Translations under genes and position numbers: made by a program | Notes under the pieces: model-generated | Told to the model about the DNA's origin: nothing | Database searches by the model: none | The model's input: only the letters and a program-made list of their open reading frames with translations | In this document: one piece after another, positions 1-6,432 of the stretch | How the letters are laid out: each line of letters begins with the position of its first letter | Position numbering within the stretch: the first letter of the stretch is position 1 | Assembly: GCA_031255115.1 (NCBI GenBank) | Contig: JAIRTD010000198.1 | Coordinates: 1-15,069 of the forward strand | Direction: 5' to 3' | Origin: Spirochaetaceae bacterium | GTDB taxonomy: Bacteria > Spirochaetota > Spirochaetia > Treponematales > Breznakiellaceae | Length of the DNA: 15,069 nt

Positions 1-112
1 TCGGAAAAGTCCGTCACGGGACAAACAACCACTATATATAGTGTTCATAAAGAACACTATACACTATATGTAGTGTACTGCGAGGTCGGAAAACACTTTT
101 CCGACAGCCTCG
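1..112. repeat. Palindrome-rich block bounded by a 10-bp inverted repeat
   Basis: TCGGAAAAGT at 1-10 is repeated as its exact reverse complement ACTTTTCCGA at 95-104. The TCGGAAAA motif occurs again at 86-93, so 85-105 also folds into a 9-bp hairpin with a 3-nt loop (GTCGGAAAA/CAC/TTTTCCGAC), flanked by CGAG at 81-84 and CTCG at 109-112. Inside lie a 14-bp perfect palindrome (30-43), a 10-bp inverted repeat (37-46 with 52-61) and a near palindrome (61-76). No coding region is visible. It could be a promoter/leader of a gene lying left of the window, or a small non-autonomous element or insertion-sequence end remnant whose left tip is cut by the window edge. No T-run follows the 85-105 hairpin on either strand, so it is a poor intrinsic terminator. 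Confidence 0.5.
29..76. promoter_or_regulatory. Tandem NrdR-box-like operators
   Basis: Two 16-bp sites, CCACTATATATAGTGT (29-44) and ACACTATATGTAGTGT (61-76), each differ at one position from the symmetric sequence ACACTATATATAGTGT. That sequence fits the NrdR box as I know it (ACACWATATATWGTGT type). The sites are 16 bp apart, centre to centre 32 bp, or about three helical turns, which is the usual arrangement for NrdR pairs upstream of ribonucleotide reductase operons. The gene to the right runs toward the sites and ends at 145, so the likely target is a leftward gene beyond position 1. A different AT-rich palindromic operator, or a purely structural repeat, is possible. Confidence 0.5.
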
Positions 113-144
113 TTAAGCGCAGTTGGGGCGTACTCCATTATTTT

Positions 145-627
145 TTATATGTATCTTCTTGTTTTATTTTTATATTCAATATATTTATCTCCAAATTTTT
201 TTAATAAAAAATCCTCTTCTCTTATTATTTGTAAATGTATTCCTATAATTGTACCTATTGCCAATAATGTAAAAACTATGTTTGGATATATTAACATTAT
301 TCCTATAAAATATATGTCCATAAACAAAAATACTGGATTCCGTGAATATTTAAACATCCCGTCTGTTATTAAGTCATTTGAATTATTTTCATCAATTCCT
401 ATCCTCCATGATTTTCCAAATGAAATTAACGCCAGAAAAAATATTATTAAACCAATGTAACAAAGCACTATTCCCATTATTTTCCTTGTGCTTGTTCCAA
501 TAACCCATACTTTTATGCCTCTTTTATATAACAATAAGGTTCTGCCAAGAAACAAAATATAGAAAATTACCAAACTTATAATTACAAATATATCAATATA
601 TGTCCATATAAACCCCTTAAAATGCAA
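145..627 (-). CDS. Small membrane methyltransferase, ICMT/PEMT type
   Basis: A 160-residue integral membrane protein with about four hydrophobic segments (near residues 8-30, 48-68, 100-115 and 118-133). The C-terminal half carries the family signature of isoprenylcysteine carboxyl methyltransferase and phospholipid N-methyltransferase relatives: LITDGMFKYSRNPVFL, then REEDFLLKKFGDKYIEYK and RRYI at the end. Members use S-adenosylmethionine at the membrane; the bacterial substrate is usually unknown and is not evident here. The reading frame opens at TTG (627); no in-frame ATG lies before residue 50, so the start is uncertain. A TTGACA (649-654) and a -10-like TAAATT (626-631) sit right on the start. 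The gene is far richer in A+T than every other gene here (181-240 has 10 G/C in 60), which suggests horizontal acquisition. It stands alone. Confidence 0.8.
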   Translation of the reverse strand: MHFKGFIWTYIDIFVIISLVIFYILFLGRTLLLYKRGIKVWVIGTSTRKIMGIVLCYIGLIIFFLALISFGKSWRIGIDENNSNDLITDGMFKYSRNPVFLFMDIYFIGIMLIYPNIVFTLLAIGTIIGIHLQIIREEDFLLKKFGDKYIEYKNKTRRYI

Positions 628-654
628 TTTATTCTATTATTTTTCTTTTGTCAA
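626..654 (-). promoter_or_regulatory. Possible promoter of the membrane methyltransferase gene
   Basis: Reading leftward, a perfect -35 TTGACA (649-654) is followed by 17 bp and TAAATT (626-631, 4 of 6 to TATAAT). The -10 overlaps the TTG codon taken as the gene start, so transcription from it would begin inside the reading frame. Either the true translation start is further in, or the match is fortuitous in AT-rich DNA. Confidence 0.3.
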
Positions 655-657
655 CTA

Positions 658-691
658 GCGGCAAAGCCGCCCGCCTCCCCCGCAAAGCGGG
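658..691. repeat. Two GC-rich mini-hairpins
   Basis: GCGGC-AAA-GCCGC (658-670) and CCCGC-AAA-GCGGG (679-691) are perfect 5-bp stems around an AAA triloop, only 8 nt apart. They lie between the divergent methyltransferase and DHH phosphoesterase genes, exactly where the AT-rich island gives way to GC-rich DNA. There is no T-run after the second hairpin, so intrinsic termination is unlikely. Similar small hairpins occur at 13124-13228. Confidence 0.55.
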
Positions 692-732
692 CTCCTGGAT
701 GATTGATTCTATGCTTTTTTTCTGAAAAATGA

Positions 733-738
733 TATATT
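733..738 (+). promoter_or_regulatory. -10 hexamer abutting the DHH phosphoesterase start
   Basis: TATATT lies 7 nt before the ATG at 746, and no Shine-Dalgarno sequence is present between them. No convincing -35 sits at the right distance. It is listed because the same -10-to-ATG geometry recurs at several other unit starts in this window. Confidence 0.35.
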
Positions 739-745
739 CATTTGT

Positions 746-2065
746 ATGAATATTGCCTTTGGTCACACAAACATGGATCTGGACTGCCTTGGATCCCTCA
801 TTCTCGTCAAGCGGATATTCCCGGACTTTGTCCTGGTACGGAGCAACCTCATCCATCCCGCGGCGCGGACTATCTATGATTTTTACAGCGAGTATTTTGA
901 ATTCCTCGAACCTTCTGATTTAAAGGGCAGCCATATAGAAAAGATCATCATTGTCGATACCGGCCGGGCCGACAGGGTAAAAGAATATTTTAACCATATA
1001 CGAAATTCGGACCCGGAAATTACGGTCTTTGACCATCATCCGCGGGACTCCGCCGATATACTTGGCGCCCAATACCAGGGCATGCTCCTCGGTTCCAATA
1101 CTTCGTTCCTTTGCAAGCTCGCCAGGGAACGGGGCATAAAGCTCAGCGGCGAAGAAGCCACTATTGCCCTTACGGGAATTTACGCCGATACCGGACAGCT
1201 CATCTACGAGAATGTCAGGCGGGAAGATTACGAGGCCGCGGCGTACTGCCTCGAGATGGGTGCGTCGCTCAAGCTGGTAAAATCGTTTCTCGAAACCATC
1301 AAGGAGGACCGCCAGATGACCGTGCTGCACCAGCTCCTCCGCACCGGCGGCGTGCAGGATATACAGGGACATTCCATACTGTTAAGCTATCTTGAACTTG
1401 ACGAAAACATCCCCGGCCTTGCCGCGGTGGTAGAAAAAATCATGTCCCTGGAAAACCCCGACGCTTATTTCGCCGTATTTTTTATTCTGAAAAACAAAAA
1501 CGTGCTTCTCATCGCAAGAAGCCAAAAGCCCAGAATAGACCTGCACGAACTGCTTTCGACCTTTGGCGGCGGCGGCCACCAGATGGCAGGTTCCGCAAAG
1601 CTGGAGAAGCAGGACGGCAGGGCCTTTCTCGAAGAATTTACCGCGTATCTCGAAACGTCCCTCAGCCCGGCAACCAGGGTCAGGGACATAATGATCCGCG
1701 AGGTTCACAGCATCAACGAAAACGCTTCCCTGCTTGAGGCTTCCCGTCTCCTTGAGAGCATTGAACATACCGGCGTTCCCGTGCTGAACGCAGACGGCGC
1801 GTTGACCGGTTTTATCAGTCTCAGGGATATTATGAAAGGAAGAAAAGCCTCCCTCATGCAGGCGCCGGTCAAGGCCTTTATGACCAGAAACCCGGTTACT
1901 TCTGACGGTTCCCATACCATGCGCGAAATAGAACGGATTTTTTTTAAGTACCGGATAAGCCATCTGCCGGTGGTCGAGGACGGAAAACTCTCCGGCCTTG
2001 TAACCCGCTGGGACTATTTAGAGTACAAAAAGAACCAGAGCGCAAGCGGAACTAACGGAAGGTAA
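746..2065 (+). CDS. DHH/DHHA1 phosphoesterase with two CBS domains
   Basis: A 439-residue soluble protein. The DHH domain (about 1-160) has the metal-binding motifs HTNMDLD (7-13), VDTGRAD (70-76), DHH (96-98) and ADTG (147-150). The DHHA1 domain (about 200-305) has GGGGHQMAG (274-282), the nucleic acid/nucleotide binding loop. Two CBS domains follow (about 312-365 and 374-428), which usually bind adenosyl ligands. This is the layout of the N-terminal half of long tRNA nucleotidyltransferases (A-adding enzymes), but here the protein stops after the second CBS domain and has no polymerase domain. It is probably a manganese-dependent phosphodiesterase on nanoRNA or a cyclic dinucleotide (family inference; substrate unknown). 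The ATG at 746 is needed for the first beta strand. There is no Shine-Dalgarno. Its 3' end overlaps the convergent gene by 14 bp. Confidence 0.88.
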   Translation: MNIAFGHTNMDLDCLGSLILVKRIFPDFVLVRSNLIHPAARTIYDFYSEYFEFLEPSDLKGSHIEKIIIVDTGRADRVKEYFNHIRNSDPEITVFDHHPRDSADILGAQYQGMLLGSNTSFLCKLARERGIKLSGEEATIALTGIYADTGQLIYENVRREDYEAAAYCLEMGASLKLVKSFLETIKEDRQMTVLHQLLRTGGVQDIQGHSILLSYLELDENIPGLAAVVEKIMSLENPDAYFAVFFILKNKNVLLIARSQKPRIDLHELLSTFGGGGHQMAGSAKLEKQDGRAFLEEFTAYLETSLSPATRVRDIMIREVHSINENASLLEASRLLESIEHTGVPVLNADGALTGFISLRDIMKGRKASLMQAPVKAFMTRNPVTSDGSHTMREIERIFFKYRISHLPVVEDGKLSGLVTRWDYLEYKKNQSASGTNGR

Positions 2066-2726
2066 ACCTAAGTCCCGCGGCAAAGCGCCAGCCTTCGGCG
2101 GCAGGCAGGTCCTCGCCGCTCCAGAGCTTGTACAAGGGGAACCAGGCGCGGAGATCAAAACCCAGAAGAAATTTTTGGCTTGCCGCAAAATCCATGCCCA
2201 GACCGGCAGTAGGAAAAATCCAGCGGCCCTTGCCCCAGAAATAAGAAGCGGTACGGGATGTTTCTGTAGAAGCCGCGTCTTTGTCCGCGCCCTCAAGGCC
2301 CCCGGCTATGAGGCAGAGTCTCATGTCGGCGGCAAGCCCGCCAAAGGCCCTGAACCACACCGAGGGACTGAGTTCCTGGCGGTACACGCCCTGAAAACCC
2401 AGCACAAAGCCTATGACCCTGGTAGAACGGTTTTCTTCGGCATAGGGATAGGGCCACTTTGCGTTGTCAGGAAAGCCGTAATGGGTGCTGTACAGATCCA
2501 GCGAGGTCTCAAGAAAAAGCCGCTCCATAAGGGCATGGGTTGCCGAAACGCCAAAGGAGCCCAGTATGGGCATGGGATCCCCTTCAAGGCCGTTATCCTC
2601 AGGAATCACCAGGACCGAAGCCTTGATCGACCAGACCGGATTTCCAAGTATCGCCTGGGAAAAAAGAGACGGGGCAAGACCTGCAAAGAGGAAGAAAAAA
2701 AGAACACGTGGACCTATTCTTTTCAT
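2052..2726 (-). CDS. Exported probable outer-membrane protein
   Basis: A 224-residue protein with a typical cleavable signal peptide: KR near the N-terminus, a hydrophobic core FFFLFAGLAPSLF, and likely cleavage near SQA (about 24-26). The mature part alternates aromatic and polar residues in short strand-like stretches (LFLETSLDLYSTHYGF, VIGFVLGFQGVYR, FLLGFDLRAWFP) and ends in FAAGLRFTFR, as small outer-membrane beta barrels do. No family was recognised. A good promoter lies directly upstream, so it is probably transcribed alone. Its last codons overlap the end of the convergent DHH gene (2052-2065). Confidence 0.75.
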   Translation of the reverse strand: MKRIGPRVLFFFLFAGLAPSLFSQAILGNPVWSIKASVLVIPEDNGLEGDPMPILGSFGVSATHALMERLFLETSLDLYSTHYGFPDNAKWPYPYAEENRSTRVIGFVLGFQGVYRQELSPSVWFRAFGGLAADMRLCLIAGGLEGADKDAASTETSRTASYFWGKGRWIFPTAGLGMDFAASQKFLLGFDLRAWFPLYKLWSGEDLPAAEGWRFAAGLRFTFR

Positions 2727-2733
2727 ACCCTAT

Positions 2734-2762
2734 ACTATATCGCAAGCAGGGGCCTTTGTCAG
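2734..2762 (-). promoter_or_regulatory. Sigma-70 promoter of the exported-protein gene
   Basis: Leftward CTGACA (2757-2762, 5 of 6 to TTGACA), a 17-bp spacer, and TATAGT (2734-2739, 5 of 6 to TATAAT). The ATG is only 7 nt past the -10, so transcription should start at or within a base or two of the start codon. No Shine-Dalgarno fits in between. Confidence 0.7.
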
Positions 2763-2822
2763 GGGTGCATGCGTGTTTGATTCGTGGTAAGGATTTACTA
2801 CTCCGTTGCTTGCGGCGGGGGT

Positions 2823-3977
2823 TTATTCGCGGGGGGCCGGTCCTTCTACCACCATAAACCCGGCCGCGCCTACGGAAAGGCCGTCCTGTTCTTCCCAGAG
2901 GGCGATAAGCGTTGTGCCAAGAAAGGCAAAGCCCGTATACACATAGGATTCGGGCAGGGGCGGCAGGGAAAAATCCCCGGAGCTTCCGTCCGGTCCGGCA
3001 TAGACGCCGCGTCCGTCAGGGAGCGCCGCGTAGGCGCTGCTTCCGTCCCACCAGGCAACCGGTTCCGCCGCGCCAGGACTTTCCGGCGAGACGTTAAGGG
3101 CAAAGTGGCGGGGCATGGGCCAGAGGGGGGAGAGTGCCCTGGCAACGAGAAAGCTCCGCTTGTCTGAAAGAGCGGCAAGCCTTGTAAGGGCCCTGGCCAG
3201 GGCTTCTGGCGCGGAATCAATACCCAGGGGAAGTCCGGCATTCTGAAAGGTCCCAACGCTGCCCGGTTCCGGCGCGGCGCTTAAATCAGATGTAATGTAA
3301 TAATTCCGCGCGCCCTTTTCGGTGTTTTTCTGTACGCCCCGGAAGTGCCACTTCTGGTCATTACCCAATCTAAGCTGTTCCAGATCCCAGCCCTCAGCGG
3401 AAGCAAGCGAAGAAAAAGCCGGTATCTCCAGGGCCTCCAGGGCGGGGTACTCCCTGCTTACGCCAAAAACCCTGGGTTCAGGCAGCGGGCCTGCCGCGTC
3501 AGAGAAAAAATCATCCCGGTAAAGAAGCGCGGCGGGCCTTTCCTTATATGGAAAGAGGGCGGCAATGCTAAACCGGGACCAGTAATCCCCATCAACAAGG
3601 GCGTACAGGGCAAGCCTTGTCTCATTTTGGCTGCGGAATACGAGTAAGCCGCTCCGGTTGACTGCCAGCGTCAGTTCCCCTTCCCCGGCCAAAAGGCCCG
3701 CGCCATGACGGGAAAGCGGCCAGGGAACATAGGGCGGGGCCGAAGCGGCAAGAGGGCCGTCAATATGCTCGGGCCCCGCGTCGCCAAATTCAAACCAGAG
3801 CGGATTGGCCCCGGAAACAAGAATCAGATCAGGCTCATCATTATCCCATGAGCGCGGGGCTGCCTTGCCCTGCGCCCCGGAATCCCCTGCCTTCTTACAG
3901 GAGACAACGATTCCTGTTGTACATAGCAGCGTTAAAACCAACAGAATACCGGCAAGGGGGCTTTTTTTAAGGTCCAT
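2823..3977 (-). CDS. Lipoprotein of unknown function
   Basis: A 384-residue predicted lipoprotein. The signal peptide MDLKKSPLAGILLVLTLLC leads to a lipobox at IVVSC with the modified cysteine at 27. The following KKAGDSGAQGK stretch is a flexible tether. The rest is soluble, rich in Trp, Tyr, Pro and Gly, with short strand-turn repeats (for example YAALPDGRGVYAGPDGSS) that would suit a beta-propeller-like fold, but no domain could be named. It lies 30 bp downstream of another exported gene on the same strand, with its own promoter overlapping that gene's stop codon. The two probably act together at the periplasmic face of a membrane; the role is unknown. Confidence 0.78.
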   Translation of the reverse strand: MDLKKSPLAGILLVLTLLCTTGIVVSCKKAGDSGAQGKAAPRSWDNDEPDLILVSGANPLWFEFGDAGPEHIDGPLAASAPPYVPWPLSRHGAGLLAGEGELTLAVNRSGLLVFRSQNETRLALYALVDGDYWSRFSIAALFPYKERPAALLYRDDFFSDAAGPLPEPRVFGVSREYPALEALEIPAFSSLASAEGWDLEQLRLGNDQKWHFRGVQKNTEKGARNYYITSDLSAAPEPGSVGTFQNAGLPLGIDSAPEALARALTRLAALSDKRSFLVARALSPLWPMPRHFALNVSPESPGAAEPVAWWDGSSAYAALPDGRGVYAGPDGSSGDFSLPPLPESYVYTGFAFLGTTLIALWEEQDGLSVGAAGFMVVEGPAPRE

Positions 3978-3982
3978 ATCCC

Positions 3983-4011
3983 AGTGTATTCCATGCCGTC
4001 TCTTGTCTCAA
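3983..4011 (-). promoter_or_regulatory. Promoter of the lipoprotein gene
   Basis: Leftward TTGAGA (4006-4011, 5 of 6), a 17-bp spacer and TACACT (3983-3988, 4 of 6). The -35 overlaps the TGA stop (4008-4010) of the upstream gene. Only 5 nt separate the -10 from the ATG at 3977. Confidence 0.55.
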
Positions 4012-4925
4012 GGCCAGGGCTTCCACACAAAGCCTGACTGTGATACCTTTGCCGTTCCCTGGGGCGAAACCAGGGTATCCACCCAGGAGGCGGTTTTAAG
4101 CTCCCAGTTTGCGTCTCCGGTGGGAAGCGCGGCAAAGGGATTTGAAGCCGCCCAGGGACCTGCGGCGGGAACCGGCGTTGTAAGGCTGCCCGTATACGCC
4201 GAAACAAGCCGCCGCCGGTCAAAGCCCGAAGCGGCTGTTTTTTCGGCCACGCCGGCCCAGTCGACAAGCCAGGGATTGGCGCGGACTTCCGCGGAAAGCG
4301 CCGTAGACCCGCTGCTTTCATCCAAAAAAAGCCGCCTGAAACGGGGCCAGTCAAAGCGTTCCGGGCTGCGGGAACTCCCCCAGGCCAGGCGGGCAAGTTC
4401 CCGGTAAAAAAAGGCGTCTATCCCGCCCTGCCAACTGAGCATGATCTTGTCTCCTGAGCAGTCAAAGGGTACTATGGCCCCGGCCGGGCGGAAAATTCCT
4501 TTTTCGAGCTCCCTGCCCGGCCAGGAAGGCCAGGCAAAAACCGGAGCGGCCCAGAGGCCGGTTTCGATGCTGATGAGCGTATCCCCCGCAGCCTGGGGAA
4601 TATGCTCCTCGCGCCAGGTTCCGCCGCTGTCTATCCATTCGACATGCCAGGACGGAGGACCGAGAAAGCCCCAGGACTCAGGTAGTGGCGGCGCCTTCAA
4701 TATATAGGCCCTGGGAATAAGCGGCCCCGAGCAGGAAAACAGCTCCGGCAGGAGGAACAGAAGCGCCAGAACCGGCCCACAGAGGCCCAACATACGGCGG
4801 CCTGACACGCCCGGCCCGCGAAGGCTTGACACACGGCGGCCTGACACGTTTGAACGCCTGAGGCCCGGCCCGGAAGGACCCGGTTTTTCTGAAAAACCCG
4901 GAAAAAAACCTGTGATATAATTCAT
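4008..4925 (-). CDS. Probable lipoprotein of unknown function
   Basis: A 305-residue frame from ATG 4925. A hydrophobic stretch (GPVLALLFLLPELFSC) ends in a lipobox-like LFSC with Cys at 65, then SGPLIPRAYILK. This would be a normal lipoprotein signal if translation began at Met45 (ATG at 4793, 261 residues). From 4925 the n-region is an unusual 44 residues, proline- and arginine-rich, containing a 39-bp repeat (VSGRR twice). A -10 element abuts the ATG at 4925, while no ribosome binding site precedes 4793, so the start is unresolved. The mature domain is Trp-rich, with no recognised family. It is followed by another lipoprotein gene and is divergent from the gene at 5004. Confidence 0.65.
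   Translation of the reverse strand: MNYITGFFPGFSEKPGPSGPGLRRSNVSGRRVSSLRGPGVSGRRMLGLCGPVLALLFLLPELFSCSGPLIPRAYILKAPPLPESWGFLGPPSWHVEWIDSGGTWREEHIPQAAGDTLISIETGLWAAPVFAWPSWPGRELEKGIFRPAGAIVPFDCSGDKIMLSWQGGIDAFFYRELARLAWGSSRSPERFDWPRFRRLFLDESSGSTALSAEVRANPWLVDWAGVAEKTAASGFDRRRLVSAYTGSLTTPVPAAGPWAASNPFAALPTGDANWELKTASWVDTLVSPQGTAKVSQSGFVWKPWP
4794..4848. repeat. 16-bp direct repeat, period 39 bp
   Basis: ACGGCGGCCTGACACG occurs at 4794-4809 and again at 4833-4848. The spacing is 13 codons, so the frame is kept and VSGRR is encoded twice in the N-terminal extension of the lipoprotein gene, next to the alternative start at 4793. Confidence 0.8.
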
Positions 4926-4929
4926 ATAT

Positions 4930-4935
4930 AGTATA
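4930..4935 (-). promoter_or_regulatory. -10 hexamer abutting the start at 4925
   Basis: TATACT (5 of 6) lies 4 nt before ATG 4925 on the minus strand. The -35 region 17 bp upstream is poor. The divergent interval 4926-5003 is AT-rich and also contains -10-like hexamers for the plus strand (CATACT 4989-4994 after TTGCTT 4966-4971; TATAAT 4998-5003). Confidence 0.4.
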
Positions 4936-5003
4936 AGGCCCCATGCTGAAGATTGCTTGAGAAGATTGCTTTAATTATCAAAATAGTTCATACTTCATAT
5001 AAT

Positions 5004-6410
5004 ATGCCGGAAGTACAAGAGTATATCCAGCTTCATGCCCAGGCGCTTGAAGTCCGCCAGCGCTGGCTGGAAAAAACAGAACTGCCCCGTCTCAAGGAAG
5101 AGTTTCGCGCCTTCCAGAATTCTTTCGCGAATATCTACCAGATATTGCTTAAAAAGGGCATACTGCAGGAAGACCCCTATAAGCAGGAAGCCAAGATAGG
5201 CGAACTGGAAGCCCTTCCCGCAGGGCCATTCAGCGAAACAAAAAAAACAGACGAGCTTTCCTTGCGTCTTTCCAACTATGACAACCAGCTCGACTTTCTC
5301 GTCAACTTTTACCAGTTTTCGAGTGAATTTCTTACCCTGGACAGGATCAAACGCATTGTAGGACTGGTTAAATACGTTGACTGGACCCATTTTACCAGCG
5401 CCGCGTCAAATCCCACGACCAAGGTCCTGGCCGAACTCCTTGGTTCCCTAAAGAGCAGCGCGGACCAGATGTCAACAACCATTATCGGAGACTCGCTGAC
5501 CATTATCCAAAAAGCCACGATAAACGTCATGGCCATACTCAAGGAACTTGCCGCTTACCAGCGCGAATATATCAAGGGCCAAATACGGGAAAAAATATGC
5601 GGCGAATTGCATTTTGCCCCTGACGCGGGACTTTCCAAAAAAGCCGAAATACTCGCCCAGATCAAAAAGAAATATCCCGCTGCCCTGGGCATGCATTTTT
5701 CGACCGAAATAACCGAAGAGCTTATAAACGAAGACTATACTCCCCAGGGCAAGGCACTGCGGGAACAAATCCTCAAAACCCTTGCCCTGCCTGACGACAA
5801 ACCAAAGATTCAGAAAAAACAGCTTTCTTTTAAAGCCTCCCTCGTCGACGGGTTTCATGCTTTAGGTTCGGTCTCCCAGACCCTGGCCGAGATAATGGCC
5901 AAAATAGACGAGAACAATGTCATTATGGAAAACGTAAAAAAGGGTTTCTGGGAAAAATTACGCAAAATATTGAAGGAAGCAATGCACAAGCCTCCTGAGC
6001 CGGTGATCTACAGGCTCCAGTACCAGGACCCCGTCAAGGGGACCAATATGAGGGAAGAAGTAAATTATTATGCCCTCAAGGCCGATCTCGAAAAGAAAAT
6101 CCGCGTTACCGCCGCCTTTCGCTCGAGGCCCGGAGCGTCCCGTTTTGAATCAATGGCAGAGGAGCAGCTCCTGGCCCTTCTCAGCAAAAGTATCCAGGAA
6201 ATACAGAGCGTCCACAAAACACTTTCGGCCCTGGATGAATATTTTAAGGCCGAATCCCCGGCCGAAGTACGGGATAAAATCAAGGGAATAAAACCAGAAC
6301 TTGCCACCATAAAAAATTCCATCGTAAACGCAAATCAGAAGCGCTATGAATACAGCGCCCAGAAAGAAGAAGCCGAACAACTTAAAAAGCTCGGCATTGA
6401 AAGCGTATAA
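5004..6410 (+). CDS. Soluble helical protein of unknown function
   Basis: A 468-residue protein from ATG 5004. The frame is also open from TTG 4953, which would add 17 residues. No signal peptide or membrane segment is visible. It is largely charged and helical: heptad-like stretches near the N-terminus (ALEVRQRWLEKTELPRLKEE) and a basic, Glu/Lys-rich C-terminus (KRYEYSAQKEEAEQLKKL) suggest coiled coils. A central stretch around residues 130-205 (FEL-like helices, then TTIIGDSLTIIQKATINVMA) is the most hydrophobic. I do not recognise a family; it may be a spirochaete-specific conserved protein. It precedes the OppA-like gene by only 22 bp, so the two are probably co-transcribed. Its start shows no Shine-Dalgarno sequence. 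ATG 5004 is preferred because the DNA between 4926 and 5003 looks like promoter. Confidence 0.75.
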   Translation: MPEVQEYIQLHAQALEVRQRWLEKTELPRLKEEFRAFQNSFANIYQILLKKGILQEDPYKQEAKIGELEALPAGPFSETKKTDELSLRLSNYDNQLDFLVNFYQFSSEFLTLDRIKRIVGLVKYVDWTHFTSAASNPTTKVLAELLGSLKSSADQMSTTIIGDSLTIIQKATINVMAILKELAAYQREYIKGQIREKICGELHFAPDAGLSKKAEILAQIKKKYPAALGMHFSTEITEELINEDYTPQGKALREQILKTLALPDDKPKIQKKQLSFKASLVDGFHALGSVSQTLAEIMAKIDENNVIMENVKKGFWEKLRKILKEAMHKPPEPVIYRLQYQDPVKGTNMREEVNYYALKADLEKKIRVTAAFRSRPGASRFESMAEEQLLALLSKSIQEIQSVHKTLSALDEYFKAESPAEVRDKIKGIKPELATIKNSIVNANQKRYEYSAQKEEAEQLKKLGIESV

Positions 6411-6432
6411 ACAATTGTCTTGGGGGAGCTGT

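Noticed and set aside
85..105. Intrinsic terminator for the methyltransferase gene
   Set aside because: The hairpin is perfect but no T-run follows on the minus strand.
1382..1963. 193-codon open frame on minus, opposite the DHH/CBS gene
   Set aside because: It lies entirely inside the conserved DHHA1 and CBS coding region, with no ribosome binding site or family match.
3805..4407. 200-codon open frame on plus, opposite the two lipoprotein genes
   Set aside because: It spans the end of one lipoprotein gene and the start of another on the opposite strand, has no start signals or recognisable domain, and is explained by GC-rich third positions of the minus genes.
4998..5003. Perfect TATAAT with TTATCA 17 bp upstream, before ATG 5004
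   Set aside because: Transcription from it would start past the ATG at 5004 and there is no good in-frame start further on, so it cannot be assigned as this gene's promoter.
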